A DNA stretch of 35,262 nucleotides from Aneurinibacillus sp. (lineage in GTDB: Bacteria > Bacillota > UBA5301 > DYFA01). Of the stretch, positions 1 to 8,962 are shown one piece after another. How positions within the stretch are numbered: the stretch's first letter is position 1; every line of letters begins with the position of its first letter. Under the pieces are notes generated by a model. It saw only the letters and a list, made by a program, of their open reading frames with translations, was not told where the DNA came from and searched no databases. The stretch is from the NCBI GenBank assembly GCA_020725425.1, contig DYFA01000024.1, positions 1-35,262 of the forward strand. Reading direction: 5' to 3'. Position numbers and translations under genes: made by a program.

Positions 1-89
1 ATCTGAACATGGACGCCTATTGGGAGTGGAAGCAAGCGCAGGAGAACGCCGTGACCTCAGACATGCGCCGGAAGGAGGAGGCTGCCTAA
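1..89 (+). CDS. C-terminal end of an unidentified protein (partial)
   Basis: An open frame enters from the left edge and stops at a TAA at 87-89. The visible tail is 28 residues, rich in charged residues and tryptophan (it includes MDAYWEWKQAQE), which looks like a helical C-terminus and not random translation. The rest of the gene lies outside the window. I do not recognise the family. It is on the plus strand, like the methyltransferase gene that follows, and is separated from it by about 190 bases holding a repeat-like element. Confidence 0.35.
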   Translation, partial: LNMDAYWEWKQAQENAVTSDMRRKEEAA

Positions 90-117
90 CTTACCCGAAC
101 GCCGTTGGAGGAGCATT

Positions 118-235
118 TTACACCACATTCCGGACTTGACCCGGAATCCGCAGAATCCGCACAAGACACCAAGTTGCCGTTTGCCCGCGGGGCTGACCTC
201 GTTCGCCCGCATGACAGGAGAATCCTCAAGCATTC
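118..235. repeat. REP-like intergenic element with inverted repeat
   Basis: The arms ATTCCGG (127-133) and CCGGAAT (141-147) form a perfect 7-bp inverted repeat around ACTTGAC. About 60 bases on, there is a second element-like segment (CGCCCGCATGACAGGAG). The wording resembles the mobile palindromic repeats that appear in many bacterial genomes as 'attccggacttgatccggaatcc'. It lies in the gap before the methyltransferase gene, where an open frame can be read but has no ribosome site at its start. I infer a dispersed repeat; no second copy is present in this window. Confidence 0.3.
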
Positions 236-276
236 CCGAATTCCGTTTGAAACAGTTTTCGGAGAAGGGGGTCTTT

Positions 277-915
277 ATGCCTAGCAGTGACTGCCGGCAA
301 ATCCCCGTGATCATGGATATCATCAATGTCCTTAAGCCGAAGACCGTGCTGGATGTGGGAATAGGCCGCGGAAAATACGGGTTCCTTTGTCGCGAATACT
401 TCCCAAACATTGACGTGATTGACGGCGTCGAGGCCTGGGCGGATTACGTGACTCCAGTTCAGCGACATGTTTACTCGAACATCTTCACTGGGACTATTCA
501 AGAGTGGGTGGACAAATTGCCTGCCTATGACCTAGCGCTACTAATCGACGTAAGCGAACACCTGCCTCTCGATGAAGTGTACTCTGTTATCGAAGTCCTT
601 CAATCCAAGTGTAGTGCGATAGTGCTGGCCACTCCGGCAACCTTCCTGCCTCAGGGGGCCGCCAACGGGAATGTTTTCGAGCGCCATTTGAGCTTCATTT
701 CTCCCAGAGATCTCAAGAAAATGGGATTCGGGTGGACAACCCGGGTTAGCGAACAGAGGGTCGCCCTTTGGACCAAAGGGCGATCACCCGGACTCACTCG
801 GTTTAGGACTAGGCGACTCATTCACAGTCTGGCTCCGCCTATTCTCTTGCCGCTGCTCCGCGCTGTCATGCTAGCCGTCAGGAACCTTCGCCCCCCTCGC
901 TGCCGAATGCCCTGA
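277..915 (+). CDS. Class I SAM-dependent methyltransferase
   Basis: The product is a 212-residue protein. The ATG at 277 is chosen because GGAGAAGGGGG lies just upstream; the longer frame from 136 runs through repeat-like DNA. Motif I of class I SAM methyltransferases is seen as VLDVGIGRGKYG (about residues 24-35), followed by an acidic position after the second strand (DGVEAW) and the post-motif LLIDVSEHL (about 88-96), the arrangement of the Methyltransf_23/11 group. The C-terminal 40 residues are basic and hydrophobic, so the protein may sit at the membrane. It is transcribed towards the end of the polysaccharide operon, with only 5 bases between the two stop codons. The substrate is unknown; modification of a cell-surface sugar or lipid is a reasonable inference from its position. 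Confidence 0.75.
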   Translation: MPSSDCRQIPVIMDIINVLKPKTVLDVGIGRGKYGFLCREYFPNIDVIDGVEAWADYVTPVQRHVYSNIFTGTIQEWVDKLPAYDLALLIDVSEHLPLDEVYSVIEVLQSKCSAIVLATPATFLPQGAANGNVFERHLSFISPRDLKKMGFGWTTRVSEQRVALWTKGRSPGLTRFRTRRLIHSLAPPILLPLLRAVMLAVRNLRPPRCRMP

Positions 916-920
916 CTGAG

Positions 921-2069
921 TTAGGTAGGCCGCGCCTTTTCCCACGAAGGCGTGAGCGCTGTAAAGAGGAAACGCAAAAATCCCAGCAACAGAGCGTAGT
1001 TCATTGCCGTAAGGTAGTAGGCATAATAGGCGGGCGCTGGAACACGCCGTCCTGCCCTTTCTGCAAGAGCCGCTGCTCCGGCGACCGCGTAAACGAAGGT
1101 CTGGAGCAACGCAACTGCTCTCGGAACTGCTTGTCTAGCCATGGCGATCGAGCTGGCGTAGAAGGCAATGAGAAAAAAGGGGGACATCCACCGTAGCGCC
1201 TTGTGTGAGAAAAATGCGAAGAAGGCTCCTGGATTCCGCATCAAGCAAGAAGGCTTTATTCTAGACAGAATCTGGAAGTCGCCGGCGGCAATCCTTTTTT
1301 TGCGCCGGAATTCCTCTGAAACGAATCCGGACGTTTTCTCCCATGCGAGGGCCTCCGGTTCATACACTGCTTTGTACCCTTGAAATAATACGTTTAGCGT
1401 TACGGCAAAGTCGTCCACAATCGTGTTGGTTGGAGGAGGCATATAAAGAGTTCGTCTCATGGCATACACTCCCCCATTCGCTCCTGCCAGCCATCCCATT
1501 CGCCCTTCATGCCTCTTAAGAAACTGTTCATATCTCCAGTACGCGCCCTCGCCGTTTGGCTTTCCGTCCTCCCCTAGCAGGCGTAGTTCACCACATACTA
1601 ATCCCACCCGGGGATCCACAAAATGCCCTACCAGTCTGCGAACACAGAGCGGATCAAAGACGGTGTTAGCGTCGGTAAGAACGAGAATAGACCCCGTGGC
1701 TTTACCGACCAGAGCGTTGATGACCCCCATCTTCCCCGTGCGTTTGTCCATACGCAAGAAACCGATCCCCTGGTCGGCATACCTGGCGATTATGTCATCA
1801 GTGCGGTCAGTAGAAGCATCGGAGCCAATCAGAATTTCCAGCCGCTCCTTCGGATAGTCCAGATCCAGACAGTTTCTGATCCTGTCTTCGATACAGGTCT
1901 CCTCGTTATAGGCAGAGATGAGAATAGTCACCCTTGGCATCTCGACGTCGACAACAGACTGATTTGCTGGACGCTTCAGGCACGACACGAACCAGATGAT
2001 CAGGGGATAAAGGAGGTACGTGTATGTCAACATGAGGCCCGTCACAACAAATAGCCATCTGAAGGCCAT
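921..2069 (-). CDS. Membrane-associated family 2 glycosyltransferase
   Basis: This 382-residue protein has an N-terminal membrane helix, a GT-A catalytic domain and several C-terminal hydrophobic helices, the layout of processive or cellulose-synthase-like GT2 enzymes. Visible motifs are SDASTDRTDD after the first strands, the metal-binding TDAN (about residue 135), the catalytic-base region VDDF (about 220) and the basic RRKKR patch in the place of the usual QxxRW. The GTG at 2081 forms a GTGA overlap with the preceding gene's stop, but the ATG at 2069 sits six bases after GAGGTGAGG and is preferred. It is the last gene of the polysaccharide operon. It probably adds a sugar, or a short chain, to the lipid-linked repeat unit; the donor cannot be told. 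Confidence 0.85.
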   Translation of the reverse strand: MAFRWLFVVTGLMLTYTYLLYPLIIWFVSCLKRPANQSVVDVEMPRVTILISAYNEETCIEDRIRNCLDLDYPKERLEILIGSDASTDRTDDIIARYADQGIGFLRMDKRTGKMGVINALVGKATGSILVLTDANTVFDPLCVRRLVGHFVDPRVGLVCGELRLLGEDGKPNGEGAYWRYEQFLKRHEGRMGWLAGANGGVYAMRRTLYMPPPTNTIVDDFAVTLNVLFQGYKAVYEPEALAWEKTSGFVSEEFRRKKRIAAGDFQILSRIKPSCLMRNPGAFFAFFSHKALRWMSPFFLIAFYASSIAMARQAVPRAVALLQTFVYAVAGAAALAERAGRRVPAPAYYAYYLTAMNYALLLGFLRFLFTALTPSWEKARPT

Positions 2070-2077
2070 CAGCGACC

Positions 2078-3268
2078 TCACCTCTTCCCAGAATCGAAGA
2101 CCTCGTCTAGAGCTCGAAAGAGCCGATCAGCGCAGCAAGACCACGTATACCTGTCGACAACGAGATTTCGCCCTGCGCTTCCTAGCGCCCTTCTAAGCTC
2201 AGGGTTTCGAATGAGATCGACAGTCTTGCAGGCAAATTCCTCTGGATCATCCGCGACGAGCAGGTGCTCACCGTCTACCGTGTCGAGTCCTTCACAACCC
2301 AGCGACGTCGAGATGACGGCGCTGCCCATAGCCAAGGCCTCCAGAATCTTGAGCCGAGTGCCGCCTCCAATGCGGAGGGGAACAACGAATACCTTGCTTC
2401 GGCGTACGTATTCTCGAACGTCCGGAACAGCACCGGTAAAATGAACTGGTAGTCTCCTGCCAAGCTTGAGGAGTTTAGGGGAGGGGTTGCGTCCAACCAC
2501 AAGCAGCTTGGTCAAAGGCGCTCGGGCCATTATTCTGGGCAGGATTTGGTTGGCAAAGTAGAAGATCGCATCTTCGTTCGGTAGCCAATCCATGCTTCCC
2601 GTGAACACCAGATCCCACTCGGCTTCGCGGGGCGCCTCGATGGAGAAGAACTCCGTATCCACTCCATTGGGAACAACCTGTATCCTGGCCTCCGGTGACA
2701 GACTGCCGAGTGCCCTTCGATCCACTTCCGAAACGGTCGTAACCAAGTCAAAACGCTTGGTTACCTGAGCCTCGTAGGCTCTCATCTTCTTGGCTTGGGA
2801 CTCGAGAACCCATCGCTTAGGCCCCCAGGAGTATTCGGCCGCTCGGGCGAGAACAATTGACTCAACGTTGTGTTCATCCAGGACCGTCTTGATTCCGGGC
2901 GCAACGCATTCCCTGTACTGGGCAACGTGAAGATGGTCAAAATAGACTAAGTCGAAGCCATGCTTTGACTGCAGTCGGTGAATCCTTTCAGCCATCTTTA
3001 CGGAACGGTACTTGGCAATGCTTAGCGGGCGATCCCCAAACGCAGCGGTCGCCAGTTGGTTGAGCCGCCCCTCCATGGGCACGAGGTGTACCTGACACCT
3101 TAAAGACAACTCGGGTGCGGTCGTCACCGACTCTTTCCTGCGCGAATAAAACGTCAACAGGTGAACCTCGCCGCAGCGACTCGTTTCTTTCAGCAGGTTG
3201 AACGTTCTTAATTTGCCACCCGTATCAGGGGGGCAGGGAAAGAGCGTTGAAATGAACAGAGCCTTCAT
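2078..3268 (-). CDS. Family 4 glycosyltransferase (GT-B fold)
   Basis: This 396-residue protein is a GT-B retaining glycosyltransferase. The N-terminal half begins MKALFISTLFPCPPDTGG, where the glycine-rich loop contacts the acceptor or donor. The C-terminal half carries VVPNGVD, the strand FTGSMDW, and GGGTRLKILEALAMG (about residues 301-315), which holds the nucleotide-sugar-binding glutamate. This pattern is close to the Stp1-like sugar transferases of exopolysaccharide loci. The ATG follows AAGGGG at good spacing, and the gene starts 2 bases after the stop of the Wzy-like gene, so the two are translated from one message. The sugar specificity is not readable. Confidence 0.88.
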   Translation of the reverse strand: MKALFISTLFPCPPDTGGKLRTFNLLKETSRCGEVHLLTFYSRRKESVTTAPELSLRCQVHLVPMEGRLNQLATAAFGDRPLSIAKYRSVKMAERIHRLQSKHGFDLVYFDHLHVAQYRECVAPGIKTVLDEHNVESIVLARAAEYSWGPKRWVLESQAKKMRAYEAQVTKRFDLVTTVSEVDRRALGSLSPEARIQVVPNGVDTEFFSIEAPREAEWDLVFTGSMDWLPNEDAIFYFANQILPRIMARAPLTKLLVVGRNPSPKLLKLGRRLPVHFTGAVPDVREYVRRSKVFVVPLRIGGGTRLKILEALAMGSAVISTSLGCEGLDTVDGEHLLVADDPEEFACKTVDLIRNPELRRALGSAGRNLVVDRYTWSCCADRLFRALDEVFDSGKR

Positions 3269-3270
3269 GT

Positions 3271-4500
3271 CTATCCCCTTTTCTCAACTACGCGCTGACG
3301 GCTTGAGTAGGCCACGGTCCCCGCCAAGAAACCGAGAAAGAGCATGGCATTGCGCTGCAAGAACAAGGGGGAAGAGACCGAGGTTACTGCCATGCCAACC
3401 ACGAGCATAAACGTGCCCTGAGCGACCCCTCGAAGCCCAATAGAGCTGGCGGCCTTGCTCTGTCTCCAGGCAGTTCGCAAAACGGCAAGCGCCCAGTAGG
3501 CAAATGCGAGAGTCCCAATCAGGCCGACCTTGAACAGGAGATAGAGGTAGAAGTCGTGAGCCCATCGGACTTCAACGTAACCGGTAGTGCCGTACGTGAA
3601 GGGATTCAGGGAGTAGAAGAAGAAGCTCGATCCAAACCCATGACCCCAAACCGGGCTTCGCAGGATCTCTTGGATAATCCAGCGGCTTTCGGATAACCGA
3701 TCCACCACTGACAGGTCTTTGAGAGCAACCAGCACCGACATACTCCGGGCAAACAAGTAGTTCCCAGTCAAGTGGTTCAATCCTACCACAAGTAGGACGA
3801 GGCAAGCGGTCATCCAGAAAGCTCTCCTTCTTGGAGTTCCTGAACCCCTCAGGTTTGCCACAAGCGTGGACCCGACCCCTACGATAAGACCCGCCAGCGT
3901 TCCTGCCCAGAACCCCCTGGTGCCCGACAGAAGTACGTTGACGCCCAAGTAGGCCAGCAACACGACGATTCGCCGGTCGCCCGAGATCAGGAATCTACCC
4001 AGCCAAACCAAGAAGAGTCCCTCGTGGAATACCGCGGTCCCGGGAAACCGGATGAACCTGTGATCTTTTAGCAGCGCACTGAATTGAAGCCAGACCTCGG
4101 GCCCGTTCTGAATTAGTCCAACGACGGTAAAGAAGGTCAAGAACAGCAGTTGATGCTGCTCATCTCCAGACAACCACGCAACGGCCATTCCTACCACTAC
4201 CCACAGGAACACTGTGAACTCTCGCATCCCCATCCAGACTGAGGCTCCATAGTACTGGCCGTATAACATGGAGAAGACGGCCCACAGACAGAACAGGAAG
4301 TACGAGGACTCTAATCCGGTTAGACAGTCCTCCCTCTGCTCCACTCGCATGATCAGCATGAGCCCGACAAGGAGAGTGCCCCACACGAGGTAGGCAATCT
4401 CCGTCCACACCACGTCCGTGGACCGCTGGAAGGCCAGTAGCTGAGAGAACACGAACGACCCCAGTACCAGCACACTTAGGCTACCTGTATTGCGGCCCAT
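3271..4500 (-). CDS. O-antigen polymerase/ligase-like membrane protein (Wzy/WaaL family)
   Basis: The product is about 409 residues and almost entirely hydrophobic, with some ten predicted membrane segments. Near its C-terminal third is a loop with GHGFGSSF followed by HDFYLYLLFKVGLIG, which matches the O-antigen ligase domain signature (a conserved His, then G-x-x-G in the next helix). In a capsule locus such a protein normally polymerises lipid-linked repeat units at the outer face of the membrane. The ATG at 4500 is chosen because GGAGG lies six bases before it; a GTG at 4506 overlaps the stop of the upstream glycosyltransferase as GTGA but would have no spacing to that site. Polymerase is the favoured role; ligase is the alternative. 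Confidence 0.78.
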   Translation of the reverse strand: MGRNTGSLSVLVLGSFVFSQLLAFQRSTDVVWTEIAYLVWGTLLVGLMLIMRVEQREDCLTGLESSYFLFCLWAVFSMLYGQYYGASVWMGMREFTVFLWVVVGMAVAWLSGDEQHQLLFLTFFTVVGLIQNGPEVWLQFSALLKDHRFIRFPGTAVFHEGLFLVWLGRFLISGDRRIVVLLAYLGVNVLLSGTRGFWAGTLAGLIVGVGSTLVANLRGSGTPRRRAFWMTACLVLLVVGLNHLTGNYLFARSMSVLVALKDLSVVDRLSESRWIIQEILRSPVWGHGFGSSFFFYSLNPFTYGTTGYVEVRWAHDFYLYLLFKVGLIGTLAFAYWALAVLRTAWRQSKAASSIGLRGVAQGTFMLVVGMAVTSVSSPLFLQRNAMLFLGFLAGTVAYSSRQRVVEKRG

Positions 4501-4502
4501 CT

Positions 4503-5651
4503 TCACCCTCCGAGGACCCTGCTATAAGCCATAAACAAGCTACCGGCCAATGATTCCCAGGAGAACCTTTCGCGGGTCCAACTCTGCGCCGCGACTATCT
4601 GCTGTTCCAGCTGTTCTGGAGGCGTATGTCTTGCCGCATGAATCGCGTCGGCGAGGCCCCGAGAATCCTTCGGAGCCACTACGGCGCCGCATGCCCTTAT
4701 GACCTCCGGGATTCCACCGCTGGCCGTGCCGATTACCGGTACTCCGCACGACATGGCCTCTACCAAGACTCGCCCGAAAAACTCCTCCCACAACGGAGTA
4801 CTATAAGAGGGGAGAACCATGACGTTCATGGCGCTGTACAAATCGACCAACTCTCTTTGTTTAACAACGGGATGGAATACCAGGCGCTCCAAAATGCCTA
4901 ACTGGGCGGCCCTTTCCTCCAGGGTCGGCCGATATGGCCCCGTACCGACCAAGAGAAGTCTCGCATCCGGCATATTCAACTGAGCCAGAGCGTCAATCAG
5001 GTACTGAATACCCTTTTCGGGCACGAAACGGCCCACGTACCCGATGACGTAGGCCCCTTGTAGGCCGAGTTTCTTCCTAACATCCGTGCCCTGACGAGGA
5101 GAAAAGACGGATGGGTCTACCCCATTAGGGTGATAGAACATGGAAACCTGCCGGCCCACCCTGTCCTGCAATCGCTTCAATGCTCCGGAGTACAAGTAAA
5201 AGAAGCCGTCAGCCTCGTTTAAGGAGACCCTCTCGGCAAGGCTGGCCAACCAGTGCAGCTTCATCCTTCGGAAGATGCCGCCAGTCGATGTCCTAATCAG
5301 CAGCCTGGCGTTTGGTGCGAATAGCCTCTTTAACAGGACAACCTGCAAGGCTACCAAGCTGAATGGTTCCTGTTCCAGATGGATTATATCAGGCTTGAAT
5401 GTCCTCAATTGCCTCGCCAAACCCCATAGGTAGAAGTGTCGTTCACCATACCCAGGGAAGGTGTTGGGAAGCCTTATCACCGAGACCTTCTCGTCCGGGT
5501 CTGTGTCTTCGAAGATGTATTCGTAATTCTCCAACCATCTCTGGGGGACAACAATCCTGATTACGAATTCAGGGTGACCCGCTGCCAAGATGTTGAACTT
5601 GGATCGCCAGCTTCTTCGAACGCAGGCGTGAGATATTACTAGCACTCTCAC
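4503..5651 (-). CDS. Family 4 glycosyltransferase (GT-B fold)
   Basis: This 382-residue GT-B enzyme opens with MRVLVISHACVRR and carries HPNGVD and YVGRFVPEKG at the start of the nucleotide-sugar domain. Its E-x7-E motif is clear in EEFFGRVLVEAMSCG (about 289-303), followed by GTASGGIPEV, which binds the donor phosphates. The N-terminal domain is of the Glyco_transf_4 type. It starts at a GTG that overlaps the preceding TGA by four bases (GTGA), so translation is coupled. It is one of two GT4 enzymes in the operon and likely adds one sugar of the repeat unit. Confidence 0.88.
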   Translation of the reverse strand: MRVLVISHACVRRSWRSKFNILAAGHPEFVIRIVVPQRWLENYEYIFEDTDPDEKVSVIRLPNTFPGYGERHFYLWGLARQLRTFKPDIIHLEQEPFSLVALQVVLLKRLFAPNARLLIRTSTGGIFRRMKLHWLASLAERVSLNEADGFFYLYSGALKRLQDRVGRQVSMFYHPNGVDPSVFSPRQGTDVRKKLGLQGAYVIGYVGRFVPEKGIQYLIDALAQLNMPDARLLLVGTGPYRPTLEERAAQLGILERLVFHPVVKQRELVDLYSAMNVMVLPSYSTPLWEEFFGRVLVEAMSCGVPVIGTASGGIPEVIRACGAVVAPKDSRGLADAIHAARHTPPEQLEQQIVAAQSWTRERFSWESLAGSLFMAYSRVLGG

Positions 5652-6541
5652 GGGTGTTCACCGACCTCCCCCTGAAGACCTGCTCGGACTCCGTCCAGCG
5701 CCGCTGCCAAAGGCCGGTAGTCCCTGGCCAGCAACGCCTTGATGGATTCCCGCAACAGGTCCACAGTCAAACGCAGGTAGAAGCGGGCGGTCAGCTTCTG
5801 TGTCATCCGTCGTACAAAGAGAACTCGATTGCGGTAGAAGTAGTAGTAGAACTTTTCGCTGCGACTTCCGACAGTTCTAGATATTTTGTGAACAACCACT
5901 GCATCGGGCACGTACAACACCTTGAAGCCCGCTCGCAAAGCTCTCGTGCACCATTCAGTCTCTTCGTAGTAAAGGAAGTAGTCCTCCGGCATCAAGCCAA
6001 CTGCATCGACGACTTCACGGCTCACGAGCAGCGCACACCCGGAGACATAGTCGACGTCAACCGGCAGTTGCAAAGCTTTGTCACTTGTGTAATGCCAGGT
6101 CTTTCCGGTCTCTTCGTCAACCCGACCCCCGGCAAACCACACCTGCTCGGTCCCGTGGTAGAGAATCTTCGGTCCCACAACTCCTGCACGCGGAGATGCT
6201 TCCGCCACTCTGAGCAGTCTTCTGAGCACGCCAGGCTGGCACTCGGCATCGTTGTTCAAAAGGAAGAAGTAGCGGTATCCGTTCTCCATCCCCCATCTAA
6301 TTCCGAGGTTATTGGCCCCTGCGTATCCCAGGTTCTTGGGGGACTGGATGAAGACGATGCGGTCGCCGAATTCCTGGGCAATTCTCGTACCCGATCCGTC
6401 CGAGGAGCCGTTGTCTACCAAGACCACGGTTCTTTCAGGCTCCGGGTCACTCAGGACGGACTCGAGACAAGCCCGAGTATCAGGCTCGTTGTTCCAGTTC
6501 ACCACAATGACCACTATCGCAGGTGAACCTGCGAATGACAC
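5648..6541 (-). CDS. Family 2 glycosyltransferase, WbbL/rhamnosyltransferase-like
   Basis: This 297-residue soluble GT-A enzyme has VVNWNN at the first strand, VDNGSSDGS for nucleotide binding, a LNNDAE metal site (DxD equivalent) and YEETEWCTRALRAGF as the catalytic ED-type segment. This is the classical order of WbbL-like rhamnosyl- or related transferases. The sequence after about residue 225 is basic and aromatic-rich (KFYYYFYRNR), fitting a membrane-apposed end. The GTG start shares its first G with the TAG stop of the upstream GT2 gene, and an AAGGAG lies 11 bases ahead. Rhamnose as the donor is a guess from family resemblance only. Confidence 0.86.
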   Translation of the reverse strand: MSFAGSPAIVVIVVNWNNEPDTRACLESVLSDPEPERTVVLVDNGSSDGSGTRIAQEFGDRIVFIQSPKNLGYAGANNLGIRWGMENGYRYFFLLNNDAECQPGVLRRLLRVAEASPRAGVVGPKILYHGTEQVWFAGGRVDEETGKTWHYTSDKALQLPVDVDYVSGCALLVSREVVDAVGLMPEDYFLYYEETEWCTRALRAGFKVLYVPDAVVVHKISRTVGSRSEKFYYYFYRNRVLFVRRMTQKLTARFYLRLTVDLLRESIKALLARDYRPLAAALDGVRAGLQGEVGEHP

Positions 6542-7476
6542 TATCTATTCAGCTCCTTGATGCGCCTTATGGTGAGTTCCCCAACAACACGACGCTCGCG
6601 CAATATTTGTGGCATCTTGATCCCTGCGTCCAACACGGCAGCAAGCCATGTGAACAAGCCGCAATGACGAACTGATACAGCCAGAGTTCGAACCAAGACT
6701 AAGCCCGTCTTGACAACTGCCAACGGACATGGGAAGTACTTCCAGGGAATCCACAAGTTGTTCCGCACGTTGAAATAGGCAATTTGTCGACTGTAAGCTT
6801 TTCTGCCGAACTCTTTGTGAAGAGCTAGCACCTGCGGGTAGTACACGATCCTGTATCCGGCGTCTACCATCCGAATAGCCAAGTCCAGACCTTCAGCCTG
6901 CCGGAAAAAGTTGCCCGGATACAGTCCAGTATGGGCCAGTGCTTCCTTCCGGAAAGCCGTCACTCCTTCAGGAAATGCCAGGATGTCGAACTCCTTGTTG
7001 GCATATTCTGAAGGAGCCTTTCGAGGCGAGGGCCAATTGCAGATTTGCCCTGTCTCGGCGTTTCGTACGTGGCAGACCAAGACTCCGATCGAGTCGTCAC
7101 CCCGCAGCCGTGAGACGATTCTGGAGAGCGCCGAATCGTCGGCAAGAAGGGCGTCGTCATCTAGAAAGAAGAGAAACTCGCCATTAGCGTTGACTATCCC
7201 TATGTTCCTGCCCAAGGCAGGTCCCAGGTTCTCGGGCAACCTTAAGAGGCGCGCTTCGGGGAATTCACTGGATACCATCTGCGCAGTCCCGTCGGTAGAG
7301 CCGTTGTCAATGACAATGATCTCCTTGGACACCCCGCCTTGTCCGGCTACACTGACTAGGACCTCTCGAAGGCTGTCGCAGCGATTGTAGGTGACGATGA
7401 CGACCGAGATTTCAGGCTTCGGTGAATTGCTTATGTTTCCGGACGGAACCAAGATGACTGGCCGAATACCTGTCAT
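6541..7476 (-). CDS. Family 2 glycosyltransferase
   Basis: With the start at the ATG at 7476 the protein has 311 residues. An open frame continues upstream to 7647, but it would overlap the end of ugd by over 100 bases, and those residues look unlike any glycosyltransferase. Motifs are VIVTYNR (about 26-32), VIDNGSTDGT (about 55-64), FFLDDDALLADD with the metal-binding aspartates (about 103-114) and AEGLDLAIRM in place of the usual ED-x-D segment. The conserved NLGPALGRNIG helix is also present. A G-rich site lies about eight bases before the ATG. There are 61 bases between this gene and the ugd stop, the widest gap within the glycosyltransferase block. Confidence 0.84.
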   Translation of the reverse strand: MTGIRPVILVPSGNISNSPKPEISVVIVTYNRCDSLREVLVSVAGQGGVSKEIIVIDNGSTDGTAQMVSSEFPEARLLRLPENLGPALGRNIGIVNANGEFLFFLDDDALLADDSALSRIVSRLRGDDSIGVLVCHVRNAETGQICNWPSPRKAPSEYANKEFDILAFPEGVTAFRKEALAHTGLYPGNFFRQAEGLDLAIRMVDAGYRIVYYPQVLALHKEFGRKAYSRQIAYFNVRNNLWIPWKYFPCPLAVVKTGLVLVRTLAVSVRHCGLFTWLAAVLDAGIKMPQILRERRVVGELTIRRIKELNR

Positions 7477-7537
7477 CGTGCATGCCCCCAGCTTCTCGGA
7501 CCAGGAAAGCGAGTATTCTTGCACAATTGAGCATAAC

Positions 7538-8896
7538 CTAAACCTGGCTGGCACGTTTCTTGCCAAACGTGATGTTGGTCGATACCTCATCGCCATCTCC
7601 AGCCCCTTGCCGACCAATGCCGCTGTACCGGAATCCAAGCGCTTCAAGAGATGCCCGGGCTAGCGCATTTCTCCCATCAAAAACGACAAAGGGAGGGGCC
7701 ATCAGTCTCTTCACTTTCGTCCAGTCCATGCCTGTAAAATCATCCCATTCGGTTGCCAAGAGCACGGCATTGCTGTTACGCACGGCATCATAAGGGTCTT
7801 GAAAAAGCTCTACGCTGTCCGGAAGAACGGTCCGCGCATTGGCCACAGCAACTGGGTCGCACGCAGATACAGCGGCACCTTCATCAACAAGATAGCTGAT
7901 GATCTCTATAGCCGGAGACTCACGAACATCGTCGGTTCCTGGTTTGAAGGCTAGACCAAGTACCGCTACTCGCTTGTCGAGCAAACCGCCCAGCGCCGCC
8001 CGGAGCTTACGAACGGCCGATATCCTCTGCCGGCGGTTTACTTCAATGACAGCCTTCAACAAGGCAAAATCATACCCGTTTAGTGACGACAACTGCTCAA
8101 GCCCTTTGGTGTCTTTTGGGAAACAGGAGCCTCCGTACCCAATACCTGCTCGTAAAAATTGAGAACCTATACGGACATCCATCCCTAGAGCCGGGGCAAC
8201 CTCAGTCACATCAGCTCCGACTAGTTCGCAAATGGTCGCGATCTCATTAATGAAGGAAATCTTGGTCGCGAGAAAGGCGTTGGCCGCATACTTGATCATT
8301 TCTGCGCTGACAACACTCGTTCTTATCTTTGGGGCTTGGATTCCAGCGTACAAAGCTAGGACCCTTGTAGCTACGTCTTGATCGTCGCTTCCGACAACGA
8401 TCCTGTCAGGAGAGAACCAATCCTTTACGGCTTGACCTTCCCGCAAAAACTCTGGGTTGGATGCATATCGGATCCGAGTCGCGCTCTTGGAGAAAAAGCG
8501 CTCTGTTAGCGCCCTGCCCGTACCCGGTGGCACAGTGCTCTTCATCACCACAGTTATCGGATGTACGGCGTTACGAACTATCTGTTCGGAAACGCGGTAA
8601 AGCGCGCTCAGATCAACTCGGCCATCCAAACGAGCCGGAGTGCCCACGGCGACAAGCGCGAAATCCGCTCCGGCTAGTCCCTCCTCAATTCTGTCCGTGA
8701 AACACAGCTGCTTGCTCTCGGCATGCGCCCGGACCAGCTCGTCTAGTCCAGGCTCGTGAATGGGCACCTCTCCCTGATAGAGAAGCCTCAATTTGGCCGG
8801 ATCACTCTCCACCCCAACGACCTTTCTGTCTGGCCCAGCTAGCCCGGCAGCAGCAACTAGGCCAACATAACCCATTCCAATGACGCAAATCTTCAT
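7538..8896 (-). CDS. ugd: UDP-glucose 6-dehydrogenase (UDP-sugar dehydrogenase family)
   Basis: This 452-residue enzyme oxidises UDP-glucose twice, with NAD+, to UDP-glucuronate. The N-terminal Rossmann fold starts MKICVIGMGYVGL. The middle part shows VMKSTVPPGTG, SNPEFLREG, and KYAANAFLATKISFINE; the catalytic cysteine is Cys258 in GYGGSCFPKD. The C-terminal domain holds GLAFKPGTDDVRESP. The length fits the family. The ATG follows GGAG. The last 20 or so residues are an unconserved basic tail. UDP-ManNAc or UDP-GlcNAc dehydrogenases share these motifs, so a related UDP-hexose substrate is possible, but the overall pattern fits the UDP-glucose enzyme best. Its product would be an acidic building block for this locus's polymer. 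Confidence 0.92.
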   Translation of the reverse strand: MKICVIGMGYVGLVAAAGLAGPDRKVVGVESDPAKLRLLYQGEVPIHEPGLDELVRAHAESKQLCFTDRIEEGLAGADFALVAVGTPARLDGRVDLSALYRVSEQIVRNAVHPITVVMKSTVPPGTGRALTERFFSKSATRIRYASNPEFLREGQAVKDWFSPDRIVVGSDDQDVATRVLALYAGIQAPKIRTSVVSAEMIKYAANAFLATKISFINEIATICELVGADVTEVAPALGMDVRIGSQFLRAGIGYGGSCFPKDTKGLEQLSSLNGYDFALLKAVIEVNRRQRISAVRKLRAALGGLLDKRVAVLGLAFKPGTDDVRESPAIEIISYLVDEGAAVSACDPVAVANARTVLPDSVELFQDPYDAVRNSNAVLLATEWDDFTGMDWTKVKRLMAPPFVVFDGRNALARASLEALGFRYSGIGRQGAGDGDEVSTNITFGKKRASQV

Positions 8897-8962
8897 GTCT
8901 CTGCTCCTCGACAGTCATTTGTCTCATAACGTTTCCTAAAATGCAGCGGAGGCCTCGTCCAA

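Noticed and set aside
136-276. An N-terminal extension of the methyltransferase
   Set aside because: It reads through the repeat-like element and has no ribosome site, while the ATG at 277 has a strong one.
7477-7647. A longer start for the third GT2 gene
   Set aside because: It would overlap ugd by 110 bases, and those residues do not resemble any glycosyltransferase.
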